Assembly (NCBI RefSeq): GCF_014850975.1
Contig: NZ_JACXST010000003.1
Coordinates: forward strand, 806,001 to 870,000
Direction of reading: 5' to 3'
DNA length: 64,000 bases
Source: Methylomonas fluvii
GTDB lineage: Bacteria > Pseudomonadota > Gammaproteobacteria > Methylococcales > Methylomonadaceae
The translations under genes and the position numbers were made by a program. Shown piece by piece: positions 44,280 to 52,323 of this stretch (position 1 is the stretch's first letter; each line of letters begins with the position of its first letter). The notes beneath the pieces were generated by a model that saw nothing but the letters and a program-made list of their open reading frames with translations, was not told where the DNA came from and did not search any database.

Positions 44280-45154
44280 GCGATGCCTCCACACTCTTGG
44301 TCTATGGTCCGCCGAAAGGCCTGTTGCAAGCGTTGGAATACCGGTCCTGGGCAACTAGGCAACGATCGACAGTCGATACTGGCTACCGCTATCAATTCCG
44401 CGCCGGTGCCGGTCAGGAAACATTCGTCGGCGGCGTACAAATCGTAGACGCCTAACGGCTGTTCGCTGGTTTCGATGCCGTCGGCTTGCCCCAACTGTAA
44501 CACCAACTCCCGAGTGATGCCTTCCAGTGCGCCTTCGCTGCACGGCGGCGTCAGCAAGCGACCATTGCGGACGATGAAGATATTGTCGGCGGTGCCTTCG
44601 GCCACCCGGCCTTGGGCGTTGAGCAGTATAGCCTCGTCGGCGCCGGCATGGTTGGCTTCGATTTTGGCCAGAATGTGGTTCAAATAATTCAGACTTTTGA
44701 TGCGCGGATCGAGGCCGTCGGCCGACAGGCGGCGCACCGACGATACCATCAATCGCGCCCCGGCCTGCAGCTCATCAATGGCAATCATCGTCAATTGGTC
44801 GGCGATGGCAATGATATTTGCTTGAGTACAGCTTTTGGGATTCAAGCCGAGGGGTCCCTCGCCGCGCGTGACCATCAGGCGAATATAGCCATCGTCGTCT
44901 GGAAACGCATCGATCAGCTGTTCGATGACGGCCGTCAATTCGTCGCTAGAGAGCGGTATTTCCAGTGCAATCGCCCGCGCCGACAAAGCCAGGCGTTGCA
45001 AATGCTTCTGCAGCCGGAAGGCGCGACGCCTGTAAATGCGTATGCCTTCGAACACGCCGTCGCCGTATAGCAAACCGTGGTCGTTGACGGGAACAGTCGC
45101 TTGAGAGGTAGGCAACAGTTGGCCGTTCAGCCAGGTTATCGAATGGGTATTCAT
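44276..45154 (-). CDS. Class IV aminotransferase (branched-chain amino acid type)
   Basis: 292 residues from the ATG at 45154 (AGGAG 7 nt upstream). Fold-type IV PLP enzyme: VPVNDHGLLYGDGVFEGIRI, the PLP lysine in DPRIKSLNYLNHILAK, VAEGTADNIFIVRNGRLLTP and CFLTGTGAELIAVASID. These are IlvE-like features; D-amino acid aminotransferase and ADC lyase remain possible because the three share the fold. It starts an operon with the DinB and cupin genes and follows the transporter gene by 15 bp, so all four may be transcribed together. Confidence 0.88.
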   Translation of the reverse strand: MNTHSITWLNGQLLPTSQATVPVNDHGLLYGDGVFEGIRIYRRRAFRLQKHLQRLALSARAIALEIPLSSDELTAVIEQLIDAFPDDDGYIRLMVTRGEGPLGLNPKSCTQANIIAIADQLTMIAIDELQAGARLMVSSVRRLSADGLDPRIKSLNYLNHILAKIEANHAGADEAILLNAQGRVAEGTADNIFIVRNGRLLTPPCSEGALEGITRELVLQLGQADGIETSEQPLGVYDLYAADECFLTGTGAELIAVASIDCRSLPSCPGPVFQRLQQAFRRTIDQECGGIA

Positions 45155-45169
45155 CAAATTCTCCTGATG

Positions 45170-46108
45170 TTAGCGTTGGTTTGGGGATTTTCTGCCTGCC
45201 AAGACGCAAGCGACGACTACAGAGGCTGTTGCCAGTTGTTCAATCTCGACGCTTTCGCCGATCAACACTGAACCGGCCGCCATGCTCAGAAACGGCTGCA
45301 ACAATTGCAGTTGGCCGATCCTCGCGGTGCCGCCCAGCGCCAGACCGCGGTACCAGGCAAAAAAGGCCAGATACATGCTGACCACGCTGACGTAGGCAAA
45401 GCCTAACAAGCTACGACAGGTGACCTGCTCGAAGCGCGGCGGCGCGGCTTCCACCACCCACGGCAACAACAGCGGTGCGGTGATCAACAAAGCCCAACTG
45501 ATGGTTTGCCAAGCGCCCAGCTGTTTGGCCAGCCGGGCGCCTTCGGCATATCCGTAGGCCGCGCAGGCAATCGCCGCCAGCAAATACAGATCCGCTTGTT
45601 GCAGTCCCGCCGCACCGGACAGATAGACGAAGACCAAAATGGCCGTGCTGCCCAATGCCGTTGCCAGCCAGAATCGCCATGCCGGCCGTTCGCCCGACAG
45701 CAGCACACCGAAACCGGCGGTCAACAACGGCGTCAAGCCAACCACCACGGCACCATGCACCGCCGACACTTGTCGCAAGGCCAATGCCGACAACAGCGGA
45801 AAGCCGATCACCACGCCGCCGGCGGTCGCGGCCAGCCTCAGCCATTGGCTGCCCTTGGGCAAGCGGCCGCCTCGCCACCACAACGCCAACGCCGCCAACA
45901 ACGATGCAGCAACCGCTCGGCCCAAACCGACGAATACCGGATCGAGTTCTGCCACTGCCAGCCGGGTCGCCGGCAAGGTCAGGCTGAAGCCGAGAATGCC
46001 GGCGCAACCGAACCAATAACCGCGCGTCAGTTCGGAGGCTTGGGAAGTCATACTGGGGTTTCGGTCGCCAGCGGTGAACGCGGCGCGGCGCAACAAGCGG
46101 AGTTTCAT
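45170..46108 (-). CDS. EamA/DMT-family transporter
   Basis: 312 residues with ten hydrophobic helices in two EamA repeats (WFGCAGILGFSLTLPATRLA, GVVIGFPLLSALALRQVSAV, AFFAWYRGLALGGTARIGQL, LATASVVVACVLAGRK). The start at 46108 has CAGGG 8 nt upstream; a start at 46051 (MTSQASELTRGYW) would fit the family N-terminus better but has no ribosome site. Exports or imports small metabolites, often amino acids. Divergent from a MocR regulator with shared operator repeats at 46160-46222. Confidence 0.9.
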   Translation of the reverse strand: MKLRLLRRAAFTAGDRNPSMTSQASELTRGYWFGCAGILGFSLTLPATRLAVAELDPVFVGLGRAVAASLLAALALWWRGGRLPKGSQWLRLAATAGGVVIGFPLLSALALRQVSAVHGAVVVGLTPLLTAGFGVLLSGERPAWRFWLATALGSTAILVFVYLSGAAGLQQADLYLLAAIACAAYGYAEGARLAKQLGAWQTISWALLITAPLLLPWVVEAAPPRFEQVTCRSLLGFAYVSVVSMYLAFFAWYRGLALGGTARIGQLQLLQPFLSMAAGSVLIGESVEIEQLATASVVVACVLAGRKSPNQR

Positions 46109-46159
46109 AATTTTACCCTGTTTGATTGGAGGCGCTACTTTAGGCTATGATCGGGCAAT

Positions 46160-46222
46160 CGATACAGATGCAAACTCTGTAAATTATATCGATACAATTT
46201 CGAGCAAAATTGAATTGTATCG
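46160..46222. promoter_or_regulatory. MocR operator: direct and inverted CGATACA repeats
   Basis: CGATACA occurs at 46160-46166 and again at 46190-46196 (30 bp apart, same face), and an inverted copy TGTATCG at 46216-46222. The last two form a perfect 10-bp inverted repeat (CGATACAATT with AATTGTATCG). Direct plus inverted copies are typical of MocR regulators, and the site lies between the MocR gene and its divergent transporter gene. Confidence 0.7.
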
Positions 46223-46256
46223 GTCACCAACCGCCAAAACTGTATTGCACGCCGCC

Positions 46257-47668
46257 ATGAATCTTCGTTACGAAAATCTCGCCGAACATTTACTCAACGC
46301 CATCGCGCAGAATCTGTACCGACCTGGTGAACGCCTGCCCAGCGTCCGTCAGCTCAGTCAGCAGCATCAGGTCAGCACCGCGACGGCGGTCAGCGCCTTG
46401 CGCTTGCTGGAAGACCAGGGCCATCTCGAAGCCAGGCAACGCTCGGGTTATTACGTCAAACCGCGCCCGCGCAGTTCGTTGCAGGAACCGGCGATGTCGG
46501 CGCCGCCGCGCGAACCGACGTTGGTGACGGGTCAGGAAATGGTGTTGCGTCTGGTCAAGGCCGCCAACGATCCAAAGATCGTGCAATTGGGCGCGGCGGT
46601 GCCGGCGGCGGCGTTTTTGCCGACGCAAAAAATGGCCCAGCTGTCGGCCAACGTCGCCCGCCGTTACAGCCAGCGCATTGCCAATTACGAGTTTCCACCG
46701 GGTGCGCCGGAATTGCGCCGGCAAATCGCCCGGCGCATGTCGGAACTCGGCTGCCCGGTCGATCCCAACGACATCCTGATCACCAACGGCTGTCAGGAAG
46801 CGATGACGCTGGCCTTGCGGGCGGTTACCAAGCCGGGCGACATCGTCGCCGTCGAATCGCCGACCTTTTACGGACTGTTGCAAGTCATCGAATCGTTGTC
46901 GCTACGCGCGATCGAAATACCGACCCATCCGCGCGACGGCATCGCGCTGGACGCCTTGCAACTGGCCTGCGAGCAATGGCCGATCAAGGCTTGTATCGCA
47001 GTGCCCAACTACAGCAATCCCTTGGGTTATTGCATGAGCGACGCGCGCAAACGCGCCTTGGTGGAATTGACCAACCGCAACCGGATCGTACTGATCGAAG
47101 ACGATATTTACGGCGACCTGGGCTTCGGCCCGCAACGGCCGCGATGGCGAAAAGCTGGGATAGCGAAGGACGGGTATTGTATTGCTCGTCGTTTTCTAAA
47201 TCGCTGTGCCCCGGTTTACGGGTAGGTTGGCTGGTGGCCGGGCCGTACCTGGAACAAAGCGAATATCTGAAATACGTCGGCAATCTGGCGACGCCGACCC
47301 TGGCGCAATTGACGGTCGCGGAAATGCTGGCCAAAGGCGGCTACGAACGCCATCTGCGCCAGGCGCGCAACCAATACCGGCAAGCCGTGGACAGAATGAC
47401 GGCGGCCATCGGCGCTTATTTTCCGCCGGGCACCCGCGTCACCCAGCCGGAGGGCGGCTTCGTGATCTGGGTGGAGTTGCCGCAAACCGTCGATGCGACA
47501 GCACTCAGCCGGCGCGCCTTGCAGCAAGGCATCAGCATCGCGCCCGGCCCGATGTTCTCGGCGACGCAAAAATACCGCAGCTTCATCCGCCTGAATTGCG
47601 CGGTGGATTGGGACGAGCGGGTCAATCAGGCCTTGGTTAAATTGGGACAGATGGTTGGTGGGCAATGA
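46257..47668 (+). pseudogene. MocR-type PLP-binding GntR regulator, frameshifted
   Basis: From the ATG at 46257: a GntR winged HTH (YRPGERLPSVRQLSQQHQVS), a linker, then a fold-type I aminotransferase-like domain (ITNGCQEAMTLALRAVTKPG, VPNYSNPLGYCMSDARKRAL, RIVLIEDDIYGDLGFGPQRP). After QRP the frame must shift to read MAKSWDSEGRVLYCSSFSKS, which contains the PLP lysine, and continue to VNQALVKLGQMVGG at 47668. A single missing G near 47140-47143 (CCGCG for CCGGCG) explains it; the repaired gene is 471 codons. It probably controls the divergent transporter gene. Confidence 0.85.
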
Positions 47669-47848
47669 CCAAAATTTTACGGCCTTCTGCTCCAATTCAA
47701 ATATGTTCCAACGCATATTGCCGAATAGCAACCTCTGCTTTTCGCCATCGCCATTGTCGATTACGTACAATTGGGGCGAACCACCCGCAGCAATAACGCC
47801 ATGCGTGGTTCGGCGGATAGAAACAAAAATTGCCAGATATTGAATACC

Positions 47849-47899
47849 CTGGCCGTCACTGAAAATGGTGGATTTTCAGTGTTGCTGGCCGGGTTTTTT
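47849..47899 (+). terminator. Factor-independent terminator
   Basis: CACTGAAAAT (47857-47866) and ATTTTCAGTG (47872-47881) form a perfect 10-bp stem, with outer GGCC/GGCC pairing, followed by GGG and six Ts (47894-47899). It ends rightward transcripts from the MocR gene and also lies just beyond the 3' end of the convergent HTH gene. Confidence 0.75.
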
Positions 47900-47930
47900 A
47901 GCAGATTCTTGATGGGTTGAACACTAAAAC

Positions 47931-48707
47931 TCAGTCGATCGCCGCTAGGCAGACCAATTTGCAATCGGGCTGCATCGCCACTACCAAGGTTGTCTGGCGA
48001 TAGCTCAGAATACCGAATTGCGAATGATTAAAACGACGTTCGCCACCTTCACGAAGAAGCACCGCTTGTTGTTGCCAATAGTGCGCGAAAGCGGGACTTT
48101 GTGTTAACAGCTGTTCGACCAATCGTTGCAGGTCACTGTCGAGTGGCCGGCGATGATAATCGGCGCGAAACTCTGCCACCAGCCTCTGCGCACGCTCGGG
48201 CCAATCCACAATAAACTGTTGGGCTTTGGCATTAAGAAACACATAGTTCAGCAGATTACGCTCGCTGGAATCAGCACCCAGCCAATCGACGAATAGTTTC
48301 GCAGCTTGACAATTCCAGGCGCGCGCAGTCCATAGTCGGTCGATTAAATAAGCCGGTCCGTTGAACTGACTAGGCAACTCCAATAGTTGCGGCAACAAAT
48401 CCATCGGTACTTCCGCTGTAGTATCGGGATCGCGCCGACCGGCCAAGTCAAATAGCGACGCGCGTTCGGCAGGCGATAAACTCAAGGCTTGCGCCAAGCG
48501 GTTTAAGGTTGTGACGGAGGCTTGTACCTTGCGCCCTTGTTCCAACCAAGTCAACCAGGTAACACTCACCCCGGCGGCATCCGCCAACTCTTCGCGACGC
48601 CAACCCGGCGTACGCCGTCGCCCGATCGATTTAGCCGGTGTCGGTAAATGTTCCCGATGGGTACGTATAAACGCGCCTAACAAGCGGCGCCGATTGGAAT
48701 CGGACAT
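47931..48707 (-). CDS. XRE-family regulator with MmyB-like ligand domain
   Basis: 258 residues from the ATG at 48707. An N-terminal HTH (RREELADAAGVSVTWLTWLE) is followed by an MmyB-like domain (YLIDRLWTARAWNCQAAKLF, RNLLNYVFLNAKAQQFIVDW, FNHSQFGILSYRQTTLVVAM). A longer frame to 48785 lacks a ribosome site. These repressors usually control one divergent gene; here the methyltransferase at 48799. TACCAGT is repeated at 48719 and 48742 in the gap, a likely operator. Confidence 0.88.
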   Translation of the reverse strand: MSDSNRRRLLGAFIRTHREHLPTPAKSIGRRRTPGWRREELADAAGVSVTWLTWLEQGRKVQASVTTLNRLAQALSLSPAERASLFDLAGRRDPDTTAEVPMDLLPQLLELPSQFNGPAYLIDRLWTARAWNCQAAKLFVDWLGADSSERNLLNYVFLNAKAQQFIVDWPERAQRLVAEFRADYHRRPLDSDLQRLVEQLLTQSPAFAHYWQQQAVLLREGGERRFNHSQFGILSYRQTTLVVAMQPDCKLVCLAAID

Positions 48708-48798
48708 GGTGGCTTTTATACCAGTATAAATAGTTATCTTGTACCAGTTAAAAAGCCGCCTGACAATAGCGCCGTCATCAATCAATCAGGAGTTAACG

Positions 48799-49590
48799 AT
48801 GCAGCGCTATCAATGGAACGCCGAGGACTATCGGCAAAATTCCTCTGCCCAACAGCAGTGGGCTCAGCAATTAATCGCCAAGTTAAATTTGACTGGTACT
48901 GAAGCAGTACTGGATGTTGGCTGCGGCGATGGCAAAGTAACCGCCGAAATCGCCAGTTATTTAACGCATGGACAAGTTGTTGGCATCGATAATTCGGAGG
49001 CAATGATCGCTTTGGCTAACCGCGAGTACCCGACTAACCGTTATGCCAATCTGTTATTCCAGCAAATGGACGCACGGGAATTGGAATTTAGCGACCGATT
49101 CGATGTGGTGTTTTCCAATGCCGTGCTGCATTGGATTGACGATCATATGCAGGTGATAACCGGCATGCATCAAAGCTTGAAACCGGGCGGCAGGATGCTT
49201 TTACAAATGGGTGCCCACAACGGCATGCCCAAGTTTATGGCCGCTTTGGAACAAGTGCTTGCCTTGCCGCAGTGGCGCGATTATTTCGCTGGCTTTTCAT
49301 GTCCCTACGGATTCAAAAGCGTTGAAGATTATCAACGTTGGTTGCCGGCAGTGGGTTTTGTAATCAAGCGTTTGGAATTGATCGAAAAACATGCACTTCA
49401 TGCGGATGCGGAAGCGTTCAAAGGCTGGATCCGAACTACTTGGTTGCCCTATACCGGACGAGTACCACAAGCTAAGCGCATTCAGTTGATTGAGGCAATC
49501 GCAACTCAATATCTTGCGTCAAGCCCGGCGGATGCGAACGGTCGAGTATCTGTGCTGATGGTTAGGCTGGAAGTGGAAGCCGAAAAATAG
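48799..49590 (+). CDS. Class I SAM-dependent methyltransferase (trans-aconitate methyltransferase-like)
   Basis: 263 residues from the ATG at 48799 (CAGGAG upstream). Motif I VLDVGCGDGKVTAEIA, motif II VVGIDNSEAMIALANREY, and VVFSNAVLHWIDDHMQVI, the HW-x-D hallmark of the trans-aconitate methyltransferase group, then SLKPGGRMLLQMG. The decayed gene at 39692-40412 is a paralogue. Divergent from the XRE/MmyB regulator. Substrate unproven. Confidence 0.88.
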   Translation: MQRYQWNAEDYRQNSSAQQQWAQQLIAKLNLTGTEAVLDVGCGDGKVTAEIASYLTHGQVVGIDNSEAMIALANREYPTNRYANLLFQQMDARELEFSDRFDVVFSNAVLHWIDDHMQVITGMHQSLKPGGRMLLQMGAHNGMPKFMAALEQVLALPQWRDYFAGFSCPYGFKSVEDYQRWLPAVGFVIKRLELIEKHALHADAEAFKGWIRTTWLPYTGRVPQAKRIQLIEAIATQYLASSPADANGRVSVLMVRLEVEAEK

Positions 49591-49639
49591 CATCAACAGA
49601 GGGTTTAAAAAATCACGTAGTCAGTTGAATGATTGGTAT

Positions 49640-49677
49640 TCCGGAAAATGGCTATCTTAGCGGTAGAATTTTCCGGA
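49640..49677. terminator. Inverted repeat after methyltransferase gene
   Basis: TCCGGAAAAT (49640-49649) and ATTTTCCGGA (49668-49677) are perfect 10-bp arms 50 bp past the stop; no T-run. Transcript end or boundary palindrome of the conjugative remnant. Confidence 0.45.
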
Positions 49678-49817
49678 TATCCTGTTCGGGACTTCAGTAA
49701 ACCGGGAGCCCATAAATAAGCGATGCATCATGCAGCTGCTCTCAAATTCGTCACCAGCTGCAAAAGCCCTTCTTAAATTAGTCTTCACAATAATGGCCAT
49801 CCTAACCGGAGGTCATT

Positions 49818-50099
49818 ATGGAACCAGTTGCCATTCCCCAATCAATCGACGATCCGATCCACATTTTGCTGTGGAGTGCGGACGAGATCGTACCCTTCAT
49901 GGTGAGCATGCTTACCGGCATGTTGATCGATCAGTTCATGCCCGGATTGGCGTTGGGCTTCATCGCGGTCAAGTTTTACCGGCGTTTCCGCGATAACCGC
50001 CCTGACGGCTACACCTTGCATGCACTGTATTGGCTGGGCTTGTTGCCCAGTCGCGCGCAAACCATCCCCAATCCCTACATCCGCCGGTTTCTGCCATGA
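49818..50099 (+). CDS. traL: TraL, F-type conjugative pilus assembly protein
   Basis: 93 residues, the usual TraL length, with IPQSIDDPIHILLWSADEIV, two hydrophobic segments and the C-terminal YWLGLLPSRAQTIPNPYIRR typical of the family. GGAGG precedes the ATG. TraL is an inner-membrane/VirB3-like part of F-type type IV secretion systems. Its stop overlaps the next start as ATGA. This is the only apparently intact tra gene left here. Confidence 0.9.
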   Translation: MEPVAIPQSIDDPIHILLWSADEIVPFMVSMLTGMLIDQFMPGLALGFIAVKFYRRFRDNRPDGYTLHALYWLGLLPSRAQTIPNPYIRRFLP

Positions 50100-50617
50100 G
50101 ATGGTCGGATTTTCTTCAGACCTGGGACGGGCACGAGACCGAGAACCGACTCAGCCGGGTAATCATCATCGGCTTGCTGGTCGTTTGCGTGATCACCTCG
50201 CTGGCCGCCTTGCGTACCGAACGCAGCATCATCCTGGTGCCCCCTATCAGCCAACTAAAAGCGCTATTTCGGGATTTGGGTTTGCAAAAGACCCCGTCCG
50301 GCTATTCGCTGAGAGAACCCAAGCCCCAAGAACAGATTCGCTGCCTGCAAGACCGTGTGCAAATCAAAACCGGCCAAGTCCTGGAGGGCCAGGACCGGCT
50401 GATTATGGTGGGTCTTGCCAAGAATACCGGCAGCGACCTGCTCGAATTCGATGAACGCAGCTGTGCGACGACACAACAGGACGCACTGGCCGTTTCGGTC
50501 TGGCCGAACGTGGTATTGAAACCGCAGGAAGCCACCGAACTGTATGTCGTGGTCCGCCAATCACCCGAGGCGTCAGTCAGCTTGCGGCCTTCTTTACTGA
50601 GTGGAGGCCAACCGTAA
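50096..50617 (+). pseudogene. traE'-'traK deletion fusion
   Basis: Residues 1-50 (MRWSDFLQTWDGHETENRLS, a membrane helix, then RTERSIILVPP) are the N-terminus of TraE, the VirB8-like protein that always follows TraL. After about 50250 the sequence becomes the C-terminal half of TraK: CLQDRVQIKTGQVLEGQDRL, RSCATTQQDALAVSVWPNVV, LKPQEATELYVVVRQSPEAS. Typical TraE and TraK are ~190 and ~240-280 residues, so an in-frame deletion of the rest of traE and the start of traK has fused them. The product cannot do either job fully. Confidence 0.7.
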
Positions 50618-51102
50618 TGGCCAGCGTCGATACCTGGTGGACACGTTTAAGCCCGGCCGCCAAACGTAATCTGGCCGTCGGCGGCATCGGTACCGTGGTG
50701 TTAGCCATCATCATCGCTTTGGCCACCGTCACCCCGAAAGTCAGCAAGCCACTGAGCAAACAGGCCACCATTCAACATATTCTGACCGATAGCGATCCGC
50801 GCTCGCTGGGCATCGACGGCATTTCCGCGCAATTGCGAGATCTGCTGCAGAAGAACGACGAGCAAGCCCGCCGACTGGCGGCCATCGAAGAACAGCAGCG
50901 TCGGGAACAGCAATCCGATGAAATCCGCTTCAAACAATGGACTGCAGCGGAACGCGAAGCCTATGAAGCCAAGCTTCAAGCCGTCACCGGCGAAGTCGAG
51001 TCGTTGAAGAACAAAGCGACCACATCACCGGTGGCCGCACCTATCCCGGTCCTGGCGAAGATCATCTCTACCTGCTCTGGCGCTGGCAGGATTGCTGTGT
51101 AG
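50617..51102 (+). pseudogene. TraB, 3'-truncated
   Basis: Starts MASVDTWWTRLSPAAKRNLA with a membrane helix and a coiled-coil (LQKNDEQARRLAAIEEQQRR), like the N-terminus of F-type TraB (VirB10-like), and overlaps the previous stop by one base. Only about 145 of the usual ~430-470 residues remain before unrelated sequence and a stop. Just after it, another frame (about 51045-51110) reads GEDHLYLLWRWQDCC, possibly the tail of traU. Confidence 0.7.
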
Positions 51103-51156
51103 GGCTGTGAGGTAGTCAGGGAATTATTCGAACCGCAGCGCCGGTTTACGCAGACG

Positions 51157-51876
51157 ATGTCTTCGATTTTGTGCGTGACCCTGGCCTGGACACCGTTTGG
51201 TGTGTCCTGGGCCGATGCGATCCAGGCCGCAGGACGTGATGGCCAACAGCTCGGACAGCACGTCCTAGACGGTTTTACGTTTCCAATCGATACCGGTATC
51301 GGCGCCCTGACCTTGAATCCCGGAACGGCTCAGGAAAGTGCCATTTCGATTGGCGCGCTGTTTCCGGATACGAATAGCACTTCAACCACGACCAGCGATT
51401 TAGCCAATCTATACGGCAACAACCCCGGAACGATTGCCGCCGGCCTGAATGCCCAAACCACCTTGAATGGCGAAAGCAGTTTTACCGGAGAAGCCTATCG
51501 TACCTTGATCGATAATGCCCACCAGTCCCACCCGGATTTACACAACGATGCCCTATGGAATCCCGGCGATCAGGTGTTCAACGATTTCACGCCTTGGGCA
51601 CAGTCGTTCTCGGACTGTACGACCGTAACCACGCAAACAGAGACAACTCAGTCAGTAAGAGTACCCGACTATCAATTGTGTTTGCGCCAACCACCCGTGC
51701 CGCAGAGTTGCACGGCGACGCATCAGGTCAGCGTCGTACCGTTGCTGAGTTTTGTCTCCGGTGACGGCGGCATGTCCAGTTGCGGGCCAGGTTGTATGGA
51801 TTTGTATGTCGGCCGGGTCGGCGACAACTACTGGTCTGCCGGATGCGCGGTGTTTACCTGGCAAGTACCTTTTTGA
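51157..51876 (+). pseudogene. TraN, 3'-truncated mating-pair stabilisation protein
   Basis: 239 residues of the N-terminal part of TraN: DAIQAAGRDGQQLGQHVLDG, SAISIGALFPDTNSTSTTTS, GEAYRTLIDNAHQSHPDLHN, SFSDCTTVTTQTETTQSVRV and the Cys-rich start of the next domain. Full TraN proteins are several hundred residues longer. The order after traB is missing traV, traA, traC, traW and most of traU, so a large deletion separates the two. Export signal at MSSILCVTLAWTPFGVSWAD. Confidence 0.8.
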
Positions 51877-51982
51877 CTATACAAGCTTCCTCGGTTATCT
51901 CTTTAATGAACTACTTGTCCATTTAAGGAAGTGACTTCGTTTTCCAGATTTGAACACAAGTAATTTCAGTAGAAACTCCAGC

Positions 51983-52255
51983 TTACTGAACCGCGTCTTT
52001 CAAGCCTTTGCCGGCTTTGAAGGATGGCAATTTCGCGGCGGCAATCGTGATGGCTTCGCCGGTTTGCGGATTGCGACCGGTGCGTTCAGCACGTTCTTTC
52101 ACTTCAAAAGTACCGAAGCCCACTAACGTCACAGAATCACCCGCTTTTAGTGCAGTTTGGATCGATTGAGTAAGACCATCTAATGCCCGGCCGGCGTCGG
52201 CTTTGGTCAGGTTGGCGTGGCTAGCGATGGCGTCGATAAGTTCAGATTTGTTCAT
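51983..52255 (-). CDS. HU-family DNA-binding protein
   Basis: 90 residues, the exact HU length: [71 protein letters not shown]. Architectural protein that bends DNA as a dimer. It may be cargo of the integrated element or the chromosome's own gene; both are possible. Confidence 0.95.
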   Translation of the reverse strand: MNKSELIDAIASHANLTKADAGRALDGLTQSIQTALKAGDSVTLVGFGTFEVKERAERTGRNPQTGEAITIAAAKLPSFKAGKGLKDAVQ

Positions 52256-52323
52256 AATTCAGAGTAAATGGTTAGTGAAGTTAATAAATTCAGTTCATTA
52301 AAGTAATACATCTTGCAGCCCGA

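Noticed and set aside
50030-50095. Upstream start for the TraE-like protein inside traL
   Set aside because: The ATG at 50096 forms the expected ATGA overlap with traL and begins the normal TraE N-terminus.
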